NCBI RefSeq assembly: GCF_014651055.1
Contig: NZ_BMWD01000004.1
Span: 374,811 to 416,110 of the forward strand
Direction of reading: 5' to 3'
DNA from: Streptomyces fructofermentans
GTDB lineage: Bacteria; Actinomycetota; Actinomycetes; Streptomycetales; Streptomycetaceae
DNA: 41,300 nt
This document shows, in pieces, positions 1 to 8,391 of this stretch (positions are counted from its first letter, which is position 1; every line of letters begins with the position of its first letter). The notes under the pieces are model-generated. The model did no database searches and was not told where the DNA came from. It was given only the letters and a program-made list of their open reading frames with translations. Made by a program: the position numbers and the translations under genes.

Positions 1-51
1 GCGGGGGCCCTTCTCCTTGCGCCGGACACGGCCTGTACCGCCGCCGTGCTG

Positions 52-70
52 CCGCGGACCGTGTCCGCGG
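52..70 (-). terminator. Hairpin downstream of der
   Basis: A perfect 8-bp inverted repeat (52-59 and 63-70, loop of 3) lies 6 nt beyond the der stop codon on the minus strand. There is no T-tract, which is usual for high-GC actinomycete terminators. Its position at the 3' end of the der operon is the main support. Confidence 0.5.
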
Positions 71-75
71 CCGCC

Positions 76-1545
76 CTACTTCTTCTTGCCGCGCTTCTCG
101 CGGACCCGCACCGAGATGTGGATCGGGGTCCCCTCGAAGCCGAACTCCTCGCGCAGCCTGCGCTCCACGAACCGGCGGTAGCCGTGCTCGATGAAGCCGG
201 AGGAGAAGAGCACGAACCGCGGCGGCTTGGTGCCCGCCTGGGTGCCGAAGAGGATGCGCGGCTGCTTGCCGCCCCGGATCGGGTGCGGGTGGGCGGCGAC
301 CAGCTCGCCGAGGAAGGCGTTCAGACGGCCCGTCGGGACCCGCTGCTCCCAGCCCGCCAGCGCGGCCTCGATCGCCGGCACCAGCTTCTCCATGTGGCGG
401 CCCGTACGCGCCGAGACGTTGACCCGGGGCGCCCACGCGACCTGGAGCAGCTCGGTCTCGATCTCGCGCTCCAGGTAGTAGCGGCGCTCCTCGTCGAGGT
501 TGTCCCACTTGTTGAAGGCGAGGACGATGGCGCGGCCCGCGTCCACGGCCATCGTCACGATGCGCTGGTCCTGCACGCTGATGCTCTCGCTGGCGTCCAG
601 CAGGATGACCGCGACCTCCGCCTTCTCCACCGCGGCGGCGGTACGCAGGGAGGCGTAGTAGTCGGCGCCCTGCTGGAGGTGGACACGCTTGCGGATGCCC
701 GCCGTGTCGACGAACTTCCAGGTGATGCCGCCGAGCTCGATCAGCTCGTCGACCGGGTCGCGGGTGGTGCCCGCCACCTCGTTGACGACCACGCGCTCCT
801 CGCCCGCCACCTTGTTCAGCAGGGAAGACTTGCCGACGTTCGGGCGGCCGATGAGGGCGATGCGGCGGGGGCCGCCGATCGCGGTGCCGAACGTCTGCTC
901 CGGGGCCTCGGGCAGCGCCTCCAGGACGGCGTCCAGCATGTCGCCGGTGCCGCGGCCGTGCAGCGCCGAGACGGGGTGCGGCTCACCGAGGCCGAGAGCC
1001 CAGAGGTACGAGGCGTCCGCCTCGCCGCTCTGGCCGTCGACCTTGTTGGCGCACAGCACGACGGGCTTGCCGGCCTTGCGGAGCAGCCGGACGACCGCCT
1101 CGTCGGTGTCGGTGGCGCCGACCTTGGCGTCGACGACGAAGACGACCGCGTCGGCCGCCTCGATCGCGTACTCGGCCTGCGCGGCGACGGAGGCGTCGAT
1201 GCCGAGGACGTCCTGCTCCCAGCCGCCGGTGTCGACGACCTTGAAGCGGCGGCCCGCCCACTCGGCCTCGTAGGTGACACGGTCGCGGGTGACGCCCGGC
1301 TTGTCCTCGACGACCGCCTCGCGGCGGCCGATGATCCGGTTCACCAGGGTCGACTTGCCGACGTTCGGCCGGCCGACGACGGCGAGGACGGGGAGCGGGC
1401 CGTGGCCCGCCGCCTCGATCGCGCCCTCGACGTCCTCGGCGTCGAAGCCCTCTTCCGCGGCGAGCTCCATGAACTCCGCGTACTCGGCATCGCCAAGTGC
1501 CCCGTGCTCGTGCTCCGAGCCGTCGGGCTGGATCTGGTCGTTCAT
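76..1545 (-). CDS. der: Ribosome biogenesis GTPase Der (EngA)
   Basis: Cytoplasmic double GTPase needed for maturation of the 50S ribosomal subunit. The 489-residue product has two complete GTPase domains: G1 motifs GRPNVGKST at residues 58-66 and GRPNVGKS at 233-240, a DTGGWE G3 motif at 105-110, an NKVD G4 motif at 167-170 and a second NKWD further on, then a C-terminal KH-like domain ending in basic residues. This tandem arrangement is unique to Der. The ATG at 1545 was chosen because GAGG lies a normal distance upstream; an in-frame ATG at 1611 lacks this. It is the last gene of a minus-strand run cmk, acyltransferase, der, with a 73-nt gap before it. The roughly 50-residue acidic N-terminal extension before the first G domain is typical of actinobacterial Der proteins. 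Confidence 0.97.
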   Translation of the reverse strand: MNDQIQPDGSEHEHGALGDAEYAEFMELAAEEGFDAEDVEGAIEAAGHGPLPVLAVVGRPNVGKSTLVNRIIGRREAVVEDKPGVTRDRVTYEAEWAGRRFKVVDTGGWEQDVLGIDASVAAQAEYAIEAADAVVFVVDAKVGATDTDEAVVRLLRKAGKPVVLCANKVDGQSGEADASYLWALGLGEPHPVSALHGRGTGDMLDAVLEALPEAPEQTFGTAIGGPRRIALIGRPNVGKSSLLNKVAGEERVVVNEVAGTTRDPVDELIELGGITWKFVDTAGIRKRVHLQQGADYYASLRTAAAVEKAEVAVILLDASESISVQDQRIVTMAVDAGRAIVLAFNKWDNLDEERRYYLEREIETELLQVAWAPRVNVSARTGRHMEKLVPAIEAALAGWEQRVPTGRLNAFLGELVAAHPHPIRGGKQPRILFGTQAGTKPPRFVLFSSGFIEHGYRRFVERRLREEFGFEGTPIHISVRVREKRGKKK

Positions 1546-1618
1546 GAAGTCCGTACCTCGTTCATCGTGGTGATCGGTGGAACCCCCCGTTTCGGGTGAT
1601 CCACTACTCAAGTGTCGC

Positions 1619-2266
1619 TCAGCGTCCCGTGAGGCGCCTGGCGTTTTCCAGGTGCGCGGTGAGCTGCTTCTGGATGCGCACCGTCGCCTCGTCGAGCGCC
1701 GTACGCGTACGCCGTCCGCTGCCGTCGCCCGCCTCGAAGGGGTCGCCGAAGACGACGTCGACCCGGCTGCGCAGCGGGGGCAGCCCCTTTATCAACCGTC
1801 CGCGCCGCTCCGTGCTTCCCAGCACGGCGACGGGCACGATCGGGGCGCCGCTGCGGACGGCGAAGTAGGAGAGGCCCGCGCGCAGCGACGCGAAGTCCCC
1901 GTCGCCGCGGGTGCCCTCGGGGAAGATCCCGAGGACGCCGCCGTTCTCCAGGACGCCCAGGGCCTGGGTGATCGCGGTGCGGTCGGCGGTCGTCCGGTCC
2001 ACCTTCAGCTGGCCGATGCCGAGCAGGAAGGGGTCGAGCGGGCCGACGAAGGCCTCTTTCTTGATCAGGAAGTGCGTGGGCCGGGGCGCCACGCCCATGA
2101 CCATCGGGCCGTCGATGTTGTGGGAGTGGTTGACGGCGAGGATCGCCGGTCCTGCCGCGGGGACCTTCCAGGCGCCGAGCACCCGCGGCTTCCACAGCCC
2201 GTACATCAGGCCCACGCCGATGCGGCGCCCGATGTCGGCGCGCCCCGCGGACGGTGCTTCGGTCAC
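1619..2266 (-). CDS. 1-acylglycerol-3-phosphate O-acyltransferase family protein
   Basis: PlsC/LPLAT-family acyltransferase, expected to acylate lysophosphatidic acid or a related glycerolipid at the inner membrane face. The 215-residue product carries the catalytic HX4D motif (H47 to D52, inside NHSHNIDGP) and the substrate-binding FPEGTR motif at 115-120. The GTG start at 2266 was chosen because it overlaps the cmk stop as GTGA, which implies translational coupling; a longer in-frame start would lie well inside cmk. It sits between cmk and der. The family assignment is secure; the exact acyl acceptor cannot be read from sequence. Confidence 0.9.
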   Translation of the reverse strand: MTEAPSAGRADIGRRIGVGLMYGLWKPRVLGAWKVPAAGPAILAVNHSHNIDGPMVMGVAPRPTHFLIKKEAFVGPLDPFLLGIGQLKVDRTTADRTAITQALGVLENGGVLGIFPEGTRGDGDFASLRAGLSYFAVRSGAPIVPVAVLGSTERRGRLIKGLPPLRSRVDVVFGDPFEAGDGSGRRTRTALDEATVRIQKQLTAHLENARRLTGR

Positions 2267-2970
2267 TTCGCTGCCCGCTTCTCCTCGACGAGGGTGACGA
2301 CGCACTCGATGACCTGCTGGAGCGTGAGTTCGGAGGTGTCCACCTCGACCGCGTCGTCCGCCTTCGCGAGCGGGGAGGTCTTGCGGCTGGAGTCGGCCGC
2401 GTCCCGCTTGATCAGCGCCTCACGGGTGGCCTGCACGTCCGCGCCCTTGAGCTCGCCGCTGCGGCGGGCGGCACGCGCCTCGGGCGACGCGGTCAGGAAG
2501 ATCTTCAGGTCCGCGTCCGGCAGGACGGTCGTACCGATGTCCCGGCCCTCGACGACGATGCCCGTCCCGGCCGCCGAGGCGATCGAGCGCTGGAGCTCGG
2601 TGATCCGGGCGCGCACCTCGGGGACGGCGCTGACCGCGCTCACCTTGGAGGTGACCTCCTGGGTGCGGATCGGGCCCGCGACGTCCGTGCCGTCCACGGT
2701 GATGGTCGGCGCCGAGGGGTCCGTACCGGACACGATGTCGGGCTTTCCGGCCGCGTCCGCGATGGCGGAGGGGTCGGTGACGTCTATGCCGTTGGTCACC
2801 ATCCACCAGGTGATCGCCCGGTACTGGGCGCCCGTGTCCAGGTAGCTCAGGCCGAGCTGGGCGGCGACGGCCTTCGAGGTGCTCGACTTGCCCGTGCCGG
2901 AGGGACCGTCGATGGCGACGATCACGGCCGGGGCGGTCCGGGCGGCAGTGGTTTCCACGGGTGCGGACAC
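2263..2970 (-). CDS. cmk: Cytidylate (CMP) kinase
   Basis: Phosphorylates CMP and dCMP with ATP in pyrimidine nucleotide recycling. The 235-residue product has the P-loop GPSGTGKSS at residues 22-30, a YLDTGAQYRAI substrate-binding segment and the GRDIGT motif typical of bacterial Cmk. The start is uncertain: GTG at 2970 has AGGAAG directly against it, whereas the in-frame GTG at 2958 is 12 nt from the same AGGAAG. The stop overlaps the acyltransferase start by 4 nt. A cmk-der association is conserved in actinobacteria. Confidence 0.95.
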   Translation of the reverse strand: MSAPVETTAARTAPAVIVAIDGPSGTGKSSTSKAVAAQLGLSYLDTGAQYRAITWWMVTNGIDVTDPSAIADAAGKPDIVSGTDPSAPTITVDGTDVAGPIRTQEVTSKVSAVSAVPEVRARITELQRSIASAAGTGIVVEGRDIGTTVLPDADLKIFLTASPEARAARRSGELKGADVQATREALIKRDAADSSRKTSPLAKADDAVEVDTSELTLQQVIECVVTLVEEKRAAK

Positions 2971-2996
2971 CTTCCTGGTACGGGGTGGCGGGCTGG

Positions 2997-3019
2997 TTCG
3001 GGCGCGAACGCGCCCCGAA
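2997..3019 (-). other. Leader hairpin upstream of cmk
   Basis: Arms 2997-3006 and 3009-3019 are complementary except for one bulged base, with a 2-nt loop in formal terms. It lies 27 nt upstream of the cmk start. It may be a leader structure, a weak terminator or chance in GC-rich DNA. Confidence 0.3.
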
Positions 3020-3323
3020 CAAGGTTACTGGCTCCCCGGCCCCCGATTTACGGGTCCCCACGGGCACCCCCGGCACCACCTCCGCGCGACGCCCGCGGGG
3101 ACGCGCCGGGCGCCGATGCGGCCCGTCGGCAGCACCGGACCGGGCGGCCCCGCCGGACCGTGGAGGCGGCGCGGGCCACGGCCTGCGCCACGCGCGGGGC
3201 GGCGGGGGCCCGGCCGGGCGGGACGCGCCCTGCACCGAGCCGACGGCCGGATCAGGAGACGGCACCGGTTCCGGAGACCGGGCGGCGAACCGTGTCGAGA
3301 TGGCCGTCGTACGTCGGTCTCCG

Positions 3324-3343
3324 CCGCCGGGGGCTCCCGGCGG
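3324..3343 (-). terminator. Hairpin downstream of tyrA
   Basis: A perfect 8-bp stem (3324-3331 with 3336-3343) and 4-nt loop begin 3 nt after the tyrA stop codon on the minus strand. There is no T-tract. It would separate the aroH-tyrA unit from cmk. Confidence 0.5.
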
Positions 3344-3346
3344 GGG

Positions 3347-4432
3347 CTACTGCCGGATGGCCCAGCCCCGCTCCCGCAGGGCCGCCGTGAGGACCGGGGC
3401 CGCCGAGGGCTTGACCATCAGCTCCACGAGACCCGCCTGCTGCCCGGTCGCGTGCTCGATGCGGACGTCCTCGACGTTGACCCCGGCCCGGCCGGCGTCG
3501 GCGAAGATGCGGGCCAGCTGGCCCGGCTGGTCGTCGATGAGCACGACGACGCTCTCGTACACCGTGGGCGCCGTGCCGTGCTTGCCCGGGACGCGGACCT
3601 GGCCCGCGTTGCCGCGGCGCAGCACGTCCTCGATGCCGTCGGCGCCCTCGCGGCGCTTGGCGTCGTCGGAGGACTGGAGGGACCGCAGGGCGCGCACGGT
3701 CTCGTCCAGATCGGCGGAGACGTCCGCGAGCAGGTCGGCGACCGGGCCCGGGTTCGCGGAGAGGATGTCGATCCACATCCGCGGGTCCGAGGCGGCGATC
3801 CGGGTCACGTCGCGGATGCCCTGGCCGCACAGCCGTACGGCCGTCTCCTCGGCGTGCTGCAGACGCGCGGCGACCATGCTGGACACCAGGTGCGGCATGT
3901 GCGACACGAGCGCGACGGCCCTGTCGTGCGCGTCCGCGTCCATCACGACGGGCACGGCACGGCAGTGCGACACCAGTTCCAGTGCGAGGTTGAGCACCTC
4001 GGTGTCGGTGTCCCGGGTCGGCGTCAGCACCCAGGGGCGGCCCTCGAAGAGGTCTCCGGTCGCGGCCAGCGGACCCGACTTCTCGCGGCCCGACATGGGA
4101 TGCGTGCCGATGTACGCGGACAGGTCGAGGCCCAGCGACTCCAGCTCCCGGCGCGGACCGCCCTTGACGCTGGCCACGTCGAGGTAGCCGCGCGCCGCCC
4201 CCCGCCGCATCGCGTCGGCGAGGGTGGCCGCGACATGGGCGGGCGGTGCCGCGACGATCGCGAGGTCGACGGGACCCGCCGGCGCCTCGTCCGTGCCGGC
4301 GCCCAGCGCGGCAGCCGTACGGGCCTGCTCGGGGTCGTGGTCGGCCAGGTGCACGGCGACGCCGCGGGAGGACAGGGCGAGTGCCGCCGAGGTGCCGATG
4401 AGGCCGGTGCCGATGACGAGCGCGGTCCTCAC
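3347..4432 (-). CDS. tyrA: Prephenate dehydrogenase
   Basis: NAD(P)-dependent oxidative decarboxylation of prephenate to 4-hydroxyphenylpyruvate, the tyrosine branch of aromatic amino acid synthesis. The 361-residue product has an N-terminal Rossmann motif GTGLIG (8-13), DVASVKG (85-91) and the catalytic-region HPMSG motif (111-115). A C-terminal ACT-like regulatory domain (roughly residues 285-355) suggests allosteric control by an amino acid. The GTG start at 4432 overlaps the aroH stop as GTGA. Any longer frame upstream runs through aroH in another frame and is not real. Pairing with a chorismate mutase puts two successive steps in one transcript. Confidence 0.95.
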   Translation of the reverse strand: MRTALVIGTGLIGTSAALALSSRGVAVHLADHDPEQARTAAALGAGTDEAPAGPVDLAIVAAPPAHVAATLADAMRRGAARGYLDVASVKGGPRRELESLGLDLSAYIGTHPMSGREKSGPLAATGDLFEGRPWVLTPTRDTDTEVLNLALELVSHCRAVPVVMDADAHDRAVALVSHMPHLVSSMVAARLQHAEETAVRLCGQGIRDVTRIAASDPRMWIDILSANPGPVADLLADVSADLDETVRALRSLQSSDDAKRREGADGIEDVLRRGNAGQVRVPGKHGTAPTVYESVVVLIDDQPGQLARIFADAGRAGVNVEDVRIEHATGQQAGLVELMVKPSAAPVLTAALRERGWAIRQ

Positions 4433-4791
4433 TGGGCGATGTCCTTGCGCAGCGCGCCCGCGGCGCCCAGGTAGACGTGCGCGATGTCGGAGCGCGGCAC
4501 GTCCGACTCGATGTGCGCGAGGACCCGTACGACCCGCGGCATCGCGCCCTCGATGTCGAGTTCCTGGGCGCAGATCAGGGGCACGTCCACGATGCCGAGC
4601 TTGCGCGCGGCGGCCGCCGGGAAGTCGCTGTGCAGGTCGGGGGTCGCCGTGAACCAGATGCTGATCAGGTCGTCGGTGGTGAGCCCGTTCCGTTCGAGGA
4701 CGGCGGTGAGCAGCTCGCTGACCCGCTCGTCCATGTGCCCGGCCTCGTCCCGGTCCAGTTGGACGGCGCCCCGCACCGCTCGTACCGCCAC
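4429..4791 (-). CDS. aroH: Monofunctional chorismate mutase, AroH class
   Basis: Converts chorismate to prephenate, feeding the adjacent prephenate dehydrogenase. The 120-residue length is that of the trimeric AroH fold rather than the helical AroQ fold. R7, C74, E77, R89 and Y107 line up with active-site positions of Bacillus subtilis AroH (R7, C75, E78, R90, Y108; alignment by eye from memory). The GTG at 4791 was chosen because AAGGAG sits 7 nt upstream; the upstream ATG at 4833 has no such site. The stop overlaps tyrA by 4 nt. Confidence 0.93.
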   Translation of the reverse strand: MAVRAVRGAVQLDRDEAGHMDERVSELLTAVLERNGLTTDDLISIWFTATPDLHSDFPAAAARKLGIVDVPLICAQELDIEGAMPRVVRVLAHIESDVPRSDIAHVYLGAAGALRKDIAQ

Positions 4792-4835
4792 GGTGATGCT
4801 CCTTGCTGGTGTGCGTATCGGTTCCTGGTGCATCC

Positions 4836-4841
4836 AGCCTA
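4836..4841 (-). promoter_or_regulatory. Candidate -10 box for aroH-tyrA
   Basis: TAGGCT reads leftward here, giving a predicted start near 4829 and a leader of about 38 nt that includes the AAGGAG site. I see no good -35 hexamer. Confidence 0.3.
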
Positions 4842-5030
4842 GTCAGCCCCCGGTGACCCGGTGCGCGGCGCCCGCCTGCCGAGACGGCCGCCGGGGTGCG
4901 GAGCGGGCCCGCGGACGGGCCCTCGACGCAGGGAGCACCCGGTGTGCCCCGGGTGCGCGCGGCCCCGGGGACAGCAGCCCCCGCGCGGGCCGGCAAGGAG
5001 CGAATCCGTCCCTGCGCGGCCCCGCCCCGC

Positions 5031-5126
5031 GGGCGCCGCCCCCGCGCCCGCAAGGAGCCCGGCGTCGTGCGGCCCGTCATCTTCCTCAGCTACAGGCGCC
5101 GCCCCCGCCCGCAAGGAGCCCGGCGG
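5031..5126. repeat. Imperfect 31/33-nt direct repeat
   Basis: Two copies, at roughly 5031-5063 and 5095-5125, share GGCGCCGCC...CGCCCGCAAGGAG...CCCGGCG and differ by a 2-nt insertion. A shorter relative with GGCAAGGAG lies near 4990-4999. The spacer between the copies is about 31 nt. No known element was recognised. Confidence 0.6.
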
Positions 5127-5375
5127 CCCGGAACGCCCCCGGGCCCCGGCACCGGCCGCGCCGGGTGCGGTACCGGCCACCGGGTCCGGCATCCGCCGCC
5201 GACCCGGAATCCGCCCCTCGGACCCGAATCTCCGCTTCCGGCCGCTTCGGGTGACGCCGTCCCCTAGGGGCGTGATCGACCGCAAATCTCCGCGAAGTCG
5301 CTCCTGTACGCCTCTGGACGCCGGGGCGCGGGTCCGCTTGCATGGTGAGGCTGTCCACGCCTCGGGGGAGGCACG

Positions 5376-6071
5376 ATGAAGCGCTCCGGACCACTGTTCA
5401 CGCTCCTCGCGGGACTGCTGTTCGCCCTGGTCATGCTGTCGCTCAACGCGACGACCGGGACGCGCGGCACGTCGGCCGGGAACGACACCTCGTCCGACGC
5501 CGTGTCGGCAGGACCCGCCACCGCGTCGCCGACGGACCCGGCCGCCGGGCCGTCCGGGTCGCCGAAGGGCAAGCCTTCCGCGTCGCCCGGCCCGTCGAGA
5601 ACCGCCGTGCCGAACGGCGACTACGCGGGCCGCACGGACGACGACTCGTCCGCGATCGCCATCACGCTGCGCGACGGGAAGGCGGTCGCCTACTTCTGCG
5701 ACGGCCGCGACCAGGAGTCGTGGCTCAAGGGCGACGTCGAGGCCGACGGCGGCATGCGGCTCACCGGCGAGAAGGGCGAGGTGCTGACGGGCGACCTGGC
5801 GGGCCGGCGCATCACCGGCAGCGTCGACATGGGCGAGCGGGACTACGGCTTCACGGCCGACCGGGCGGTCAAGCCCTCCGGGCTGTACCGCGCCACCGCG
5901 AACGTGCGGGGCGCCAAGCTGGACGGCGGCTGGATCGTGCTGCAGGACGGCCGCCAGGTCGGCATCCTCAGGCGCGACGGCAAGCCTTCCGAAGCACCCC
6001 GCATCGACCCCGCGACCGGCGCCGTGACCGTCGACGGGAAGCGGCTCACCGCCCGGCCCGTGACTCCTTGA
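5376..6071 (+). CDS. Membrane-anchored or secreted hypothetical protein
   Basis: A 231-residue protein of unknown function. Residues 1-25 form a basic-then-hydrophobic signal or anchor segment (MKRS then LFTLLAGLLFALVML) without a clear lipobox. Residues 26-80 are a Ser/Thr/Pro/Gly-rich, probably disordered linker. Residues 82-231 look like a compact beta-rich domain with alternating polar strands (AIAITLRDGKAVAYFCDG, YRATANV) and one cysteine. The ATG is preceded by GGGGGAGG at good spacing. It lies 136 nt before the DUF6529-Rieske pair on the same strand and may be co-transcribed. I cannot assign a biochemical role. Confidence 0.8.
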   Translation: MKRSGPLFTLLAGLLFALVMLSLNATTGTRGTSAGNDTSSDAVSAGPATASPTDPAAGPSGSPKGKPSASPGPSRTAVPNGDYAGRTDDDSSAIAITLRDGKAVAYFCDGRDQESWLKGDVEADGGMRLTGEKGEVLTGDLAGRRITGSVDMGERDYGFTADRAVKPSGLYRATANVRGAKLDGGWIVLQDGRQVGILRRDGKPSEAPRIDPATGAVTVDGKRLTARPVTP

Positions 6072-6207
6072 CCGTCGCGCTCCACCCGCAGCCCCACCCC
6101 CGGCCCAGCCGCGCTCCCGCCCCAGCCCCGTCCCCACGCGCACCCGGGCCCTGCCCTTCGCCCCGCCCCAGCCCCGCCCCGTCCCCGTGACCGCAGGGAG
6201 CCGACCA

Positions 6208-6789
6208 ATGACCGTGGACCCGAACGCAGCAACCCAGGGCTTCCGCCCACCGGACCCCGCCTCGGGGCCCGGGGCCGCGCGCTACCTCGTGCCCGCCCTG
6301 GTCGCGGGCGCGGTCGCCGTGGGCCTCGGCGTGTACGGCAACACGCACGACCCGCAGGGCACGGCGTTCAACCTGGCGGGCTTCTCCAGTACGAGCGCCG
6401 TCAAGTCCTGGCTCGCCACGGCCGCCATCGGCTTCGCGGTGGTCCAGGTGGTGTCGGCGCTGATGCTCTACGGCCGGCTGCCGGGCCCCGGCTGGTCCGG
6501 GACGCTGCACCGCTGGTCGGGCCGGATCGCCTTCCTCCTCGCGGTGCCCGTCGCCGTGCACTGCCTGTACGCGTTGGGCTATCAGACGTACGAACCGCGC
6601 GTCCTTTGGCACTCGCTCCTGGGTTGCTTCTTCTTCGGGGCCTTCAGTGCCAAGATGCTGCTGCTCCGTTCGGAGCGGCTGCCCGGCTGGTTGCTGCCCG
6701 TCGTCGGCGGCCTCGTCCTCTCTGTCCTGACGGTGGTCTGGCTGACCTCCGCCCTCTGGTTCTTCCGTACCTTCGGAGTGACGACATGA
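6208..6789 (+). CDS. DUF6529-like five-helix membrane protein
   Basis: A 193-residue integral membrane protein with five predicted transmembrane segments (about residues 26-45, 68-88, 106-124, 133-152 and 158-182). Histidines H101 (HRWSGR), H118 (AVHCLYALG) and H135 (WHSLLG) lie at the ends of helices, in the style of cytochrome b561/ferric-reductase-like heme-binding bundles. The family name is recalled rather than searched. The ATG at 6208 has GGGAG 7 nt upstream; an in-frame GTG at 6187 lacks this. The stop overlaps the Rieske gene as ATGA, so the two products are probably made together. My inference is a membrane electron carrier; heme binding is not proven. Confidence 0.8.
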   Translation: MTVDPNAATQGFRPPDPASGPGAARYLVPALVAGAVAVGLGVYGNTHDPQGTAFNLAGFSSTSAVKSWLATAAIGFAVVQVVSALMLYGRLPGPGWSGTLHRWSGRIAFLLAVPVAVHCLYALGYQTYEPRVLWHSLLGCFFFGAFSAKMLLLRSERLPGWLLPVVGGLVLSVLTVVWLTSALWFFRTFGVTT

Positions 6790-7232
6790 CCAACCGTTCG
6801 ACGCGGCGCACGGTCCTCGCGACGGGTGCGGCCGCGCTGCTCACGGGCTGCACCACGTACGGGGACGAGAACGACGGGGGCGATGCCGAGGAGGCCTCCT
6901 CCGCGCCCCCGTCCGGCGGCGGGGACCGGAGCGGGTCCCCGGCCGGCGGGCAACTCACCACGACCGCTGAGATCCCCGTCGGGGGCGGCAAGATCTTCAA
7001 GGACGAGAAGGTCGTCGTCACCCAGCCCGAGAAGGGCGAGTTCAAGGCCTTCTCCGCGATCTGCACGCACCAGAACTGCATCGTCGCCAATGTCTCGGAC
7101 GGCACGATCAACTGCACCTGCCACGGCAGCAAGTTCCGTGTCGCCGACGCCTCGGTGGCCGACGGCCCGGCCCCCCGGCCGCTGCCCGCCAAGCAGATCA
7201 CCGTCTCCGGGGACTCGATCAGCCTCGCGTGA
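6786..7232 (+). CDS. Tat-exported Rieske [2Fe-2S] lipoprotein
   Basis: A 148-residue protein with a twin-arginine signal (STRRTVLAT) followed by a lipobox LTGC, so C22 is the likely lipidated residue on the outer membrane face. A Ser/Gly/Pro-rich linker (25-57) leads to a Rieske domain. Cluster ligands are visible: C93 and H95 in CTHQNC, C110 and H113 in CTCHGS, with C98 and C112 able to form the usual disulfide. It is too short for a cytochrome bc1 subunit and lacks the multi-span anchor of actinobacterial QcrA. Its start overlaps the DUF6529-like gene by 4 nt, suggesting a shared redox function. Confidence 0.92.
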   Translation: MTNRSTRRTVLATGAAALLTGCTTYGDENDGGDAEEASSAPPSGGGDRSGSPAGGQLTTTAEIPVGGGKIFKDEKVVVTQPEKGEFKAFSAICTHQNCIVANVSDGTINCTCHGSKFRVADASVADGPAPRPLPAKQITVSGDSISLA

Positions 7233-7371
7233 CCACCGCGCCGCGCGGGCCGGTCCGACCAGGGCCGGCCCCTACCGGTCCGACGGGCCCGATCCGCCCG
7301 TCGGCTCCTCCCCGGTCCCCGCCTGCCCCGCCCACCGGGGCACGCCCCCGCCCGCTCGCCGGCCCGGACCG

Positions 7372-8391
7372 TCAGGCGTCCCAGAGCGCACCCAGGGCCA
7401 TCAGCTCCCCCTGGTACTCGATCCGGTCCGCCCACGCGGTGGGCCAGGCGTCCGCGCCGAGGTGGGCGCCCGCGAACGCCCCGGCGAGGGACGCCACGGA
7501 GTCCGAGTCGCCCGACGTGCACGCGGCGCGGCGGAGCGCCGTCACGGGCTCGTCGACGAAGAGCAGGAAGCACAGCAGCCCCGTCGCGAGCGCCTCCTCG
7601 GCGATCCACCCGGCGCCCGTGGCCAGGCACGGGTCCGTCTCGGGCGACGGCGACCGCAGTGCCTCCCGTACGCGCTCCAGCACCTCGAGGCAGTCGTCCC
7701 AGCCGCGCGCGATGAAGTGCGTGGGCGTCGGATCCTGGGCCCGGGTCCACAGGTCGCCGAGCCAGCGCTCGTGGTAGCGGGTGCGGTTCTCGTAGGCGTA
7801 CGAGCGCAGCAGCCCGACCAGGCCGGTGGGTTCGGCGCCCTGGGCGAGCAGGTGCACCGCGTACGCCGTGAGGTCGGAGGCGGCGAGTGCCGTCGGGTGG
7901 CCGTGGGTGAGCGCGGCCTGCAACTGGGCCGCGCCCGCGCGCTGTTCGTCGCCGAGCCCCGCGACGAGCCCGAGGGGCGCGACCCGCATGTTGGCGCCGC
8001 AGCCCTTCGAGTCCACCTGGCTGGCGTCCTGCCAGGGCAGCTCAGCGCGCTTCAGCCGGTCGCAGGCCGTCAGACAGGTCCGACCGGGCGCGCGGTTGTT
8101 CTCCGGCGACCGGTACCAGTCGACGAACTCCTCGCGTACGGGCCGCTCCAGCCGCTTCGGGCCCAGCAGCCCCCGGTCCATCGCCGTCCGCAGCCCGCGC
8201 CCCAGCGCGAGCGTCATCTGCGTGTCGTCCGTGACGAGGGCGGGGTCCGGCAGCTCCAGCTCCCGCCAGGGCCCGTACGCGGCGAGGATCGCCGGCACGT
8301 CCTTGAACTCGGTCGGGGCCCCGAGCGCGTCCCCGAGGGCGAGCCCGACCAGCGCGCCGGTGGCGGCCTGCTTCCTGACGGTCGTGGTCAT
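7372..8391 (-). CDS. ADP-ribosylglycohydrolase (DraG family)
   Basis: Removes ADP-ribose from modified proteins or small molecules. The 339-residue product has the N-terminal GLALGDALGAPTEF segment, the metal-binding TDDTQM motif (54-59) and a C-terminal GDSDSVASLAGA motif, together supplying the binuclear metal site of the family. AAGGA lies 8 nt before the ATG, and the start overlaps the nrtR stop as ATGA. DraG-type genes linked to NrtR regulators are a recognised association, so NAD-dependent ADP-ribosylation turnover is likely controlled with NAD status. The physiological substrate is unknown. Confidence 0.93.
   Translation of the reverse strand: MTTTVRKQAATGALVGLALGDALGAPTEFKDVPAILAAYGPWRELELPDPALVTDDTQMTLALGRGLRTAMDRGLLGPKRLERPVREEFVDWYRSPENNRAPGRTCLTACDRLKRAELPWQDASQVDSKGCGANMRVAPLGLVAGLGDEQRAGAAQLQAALTHGHPTALAASDLTAYAVHLLAQGAEPTGLVGLLRSYAYENRTRYHERWLGDLWTRAQDPTPTHFIARGWDDCLEVLERVREALRSPSPETDPCLATGAGWIAEEALATGLLCFLLFVDEPVTALRRAACTSGDSDSVASLAGAFAGAHLGADAWPTAWADRIEYQGELMALGALWDA

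Larger units (their letters stand above)
2971..3346. other. 376-nt intergenic region between cmk and tyrA
   Basis: No open frame here has convincing coding character or a ribosome-binding site. Two hairpins are visible: an 8-bp one just after tyrA (3324-3343), and a bulged hairpin at 2997-3019 in the leader of cmk. The rest is unstructured GC-rich sequence by eye. A cmk promoter probably lies here but I could not place it with confidence. Confidence 0.5.
4792..5375. other. 584-nt intergenic region with direct repeats
   Basis: Divergent intergenic region between aroH (minus) and the secreted-protein gene (plus). I see no credible gene. It holds an imperfect 31/33-nt direct repeat at 5033-5125 and several shorter copies of a GCAAGGAG core. 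The probable aroH -10 is at its left edge, and a GGGGGAGG ribosome site precedes 5376 at its right edge. Confidence 0.55.

Noticed and set aside
46..1599. Long plus-strand open frame opposite der
   Set aside because: It is fully antisense to der, has Arg/Leu/Asp/Val composition typical of the mirror frame of high-GC genes, and has no ribosome site.
7233..7371. Short inverted repeat between the Rieske and DraG genes as a convergent terminator
   Set aside because: Only a 7-bp stem with an 11-nt loop in very GC-rich sequence; too weak to call.
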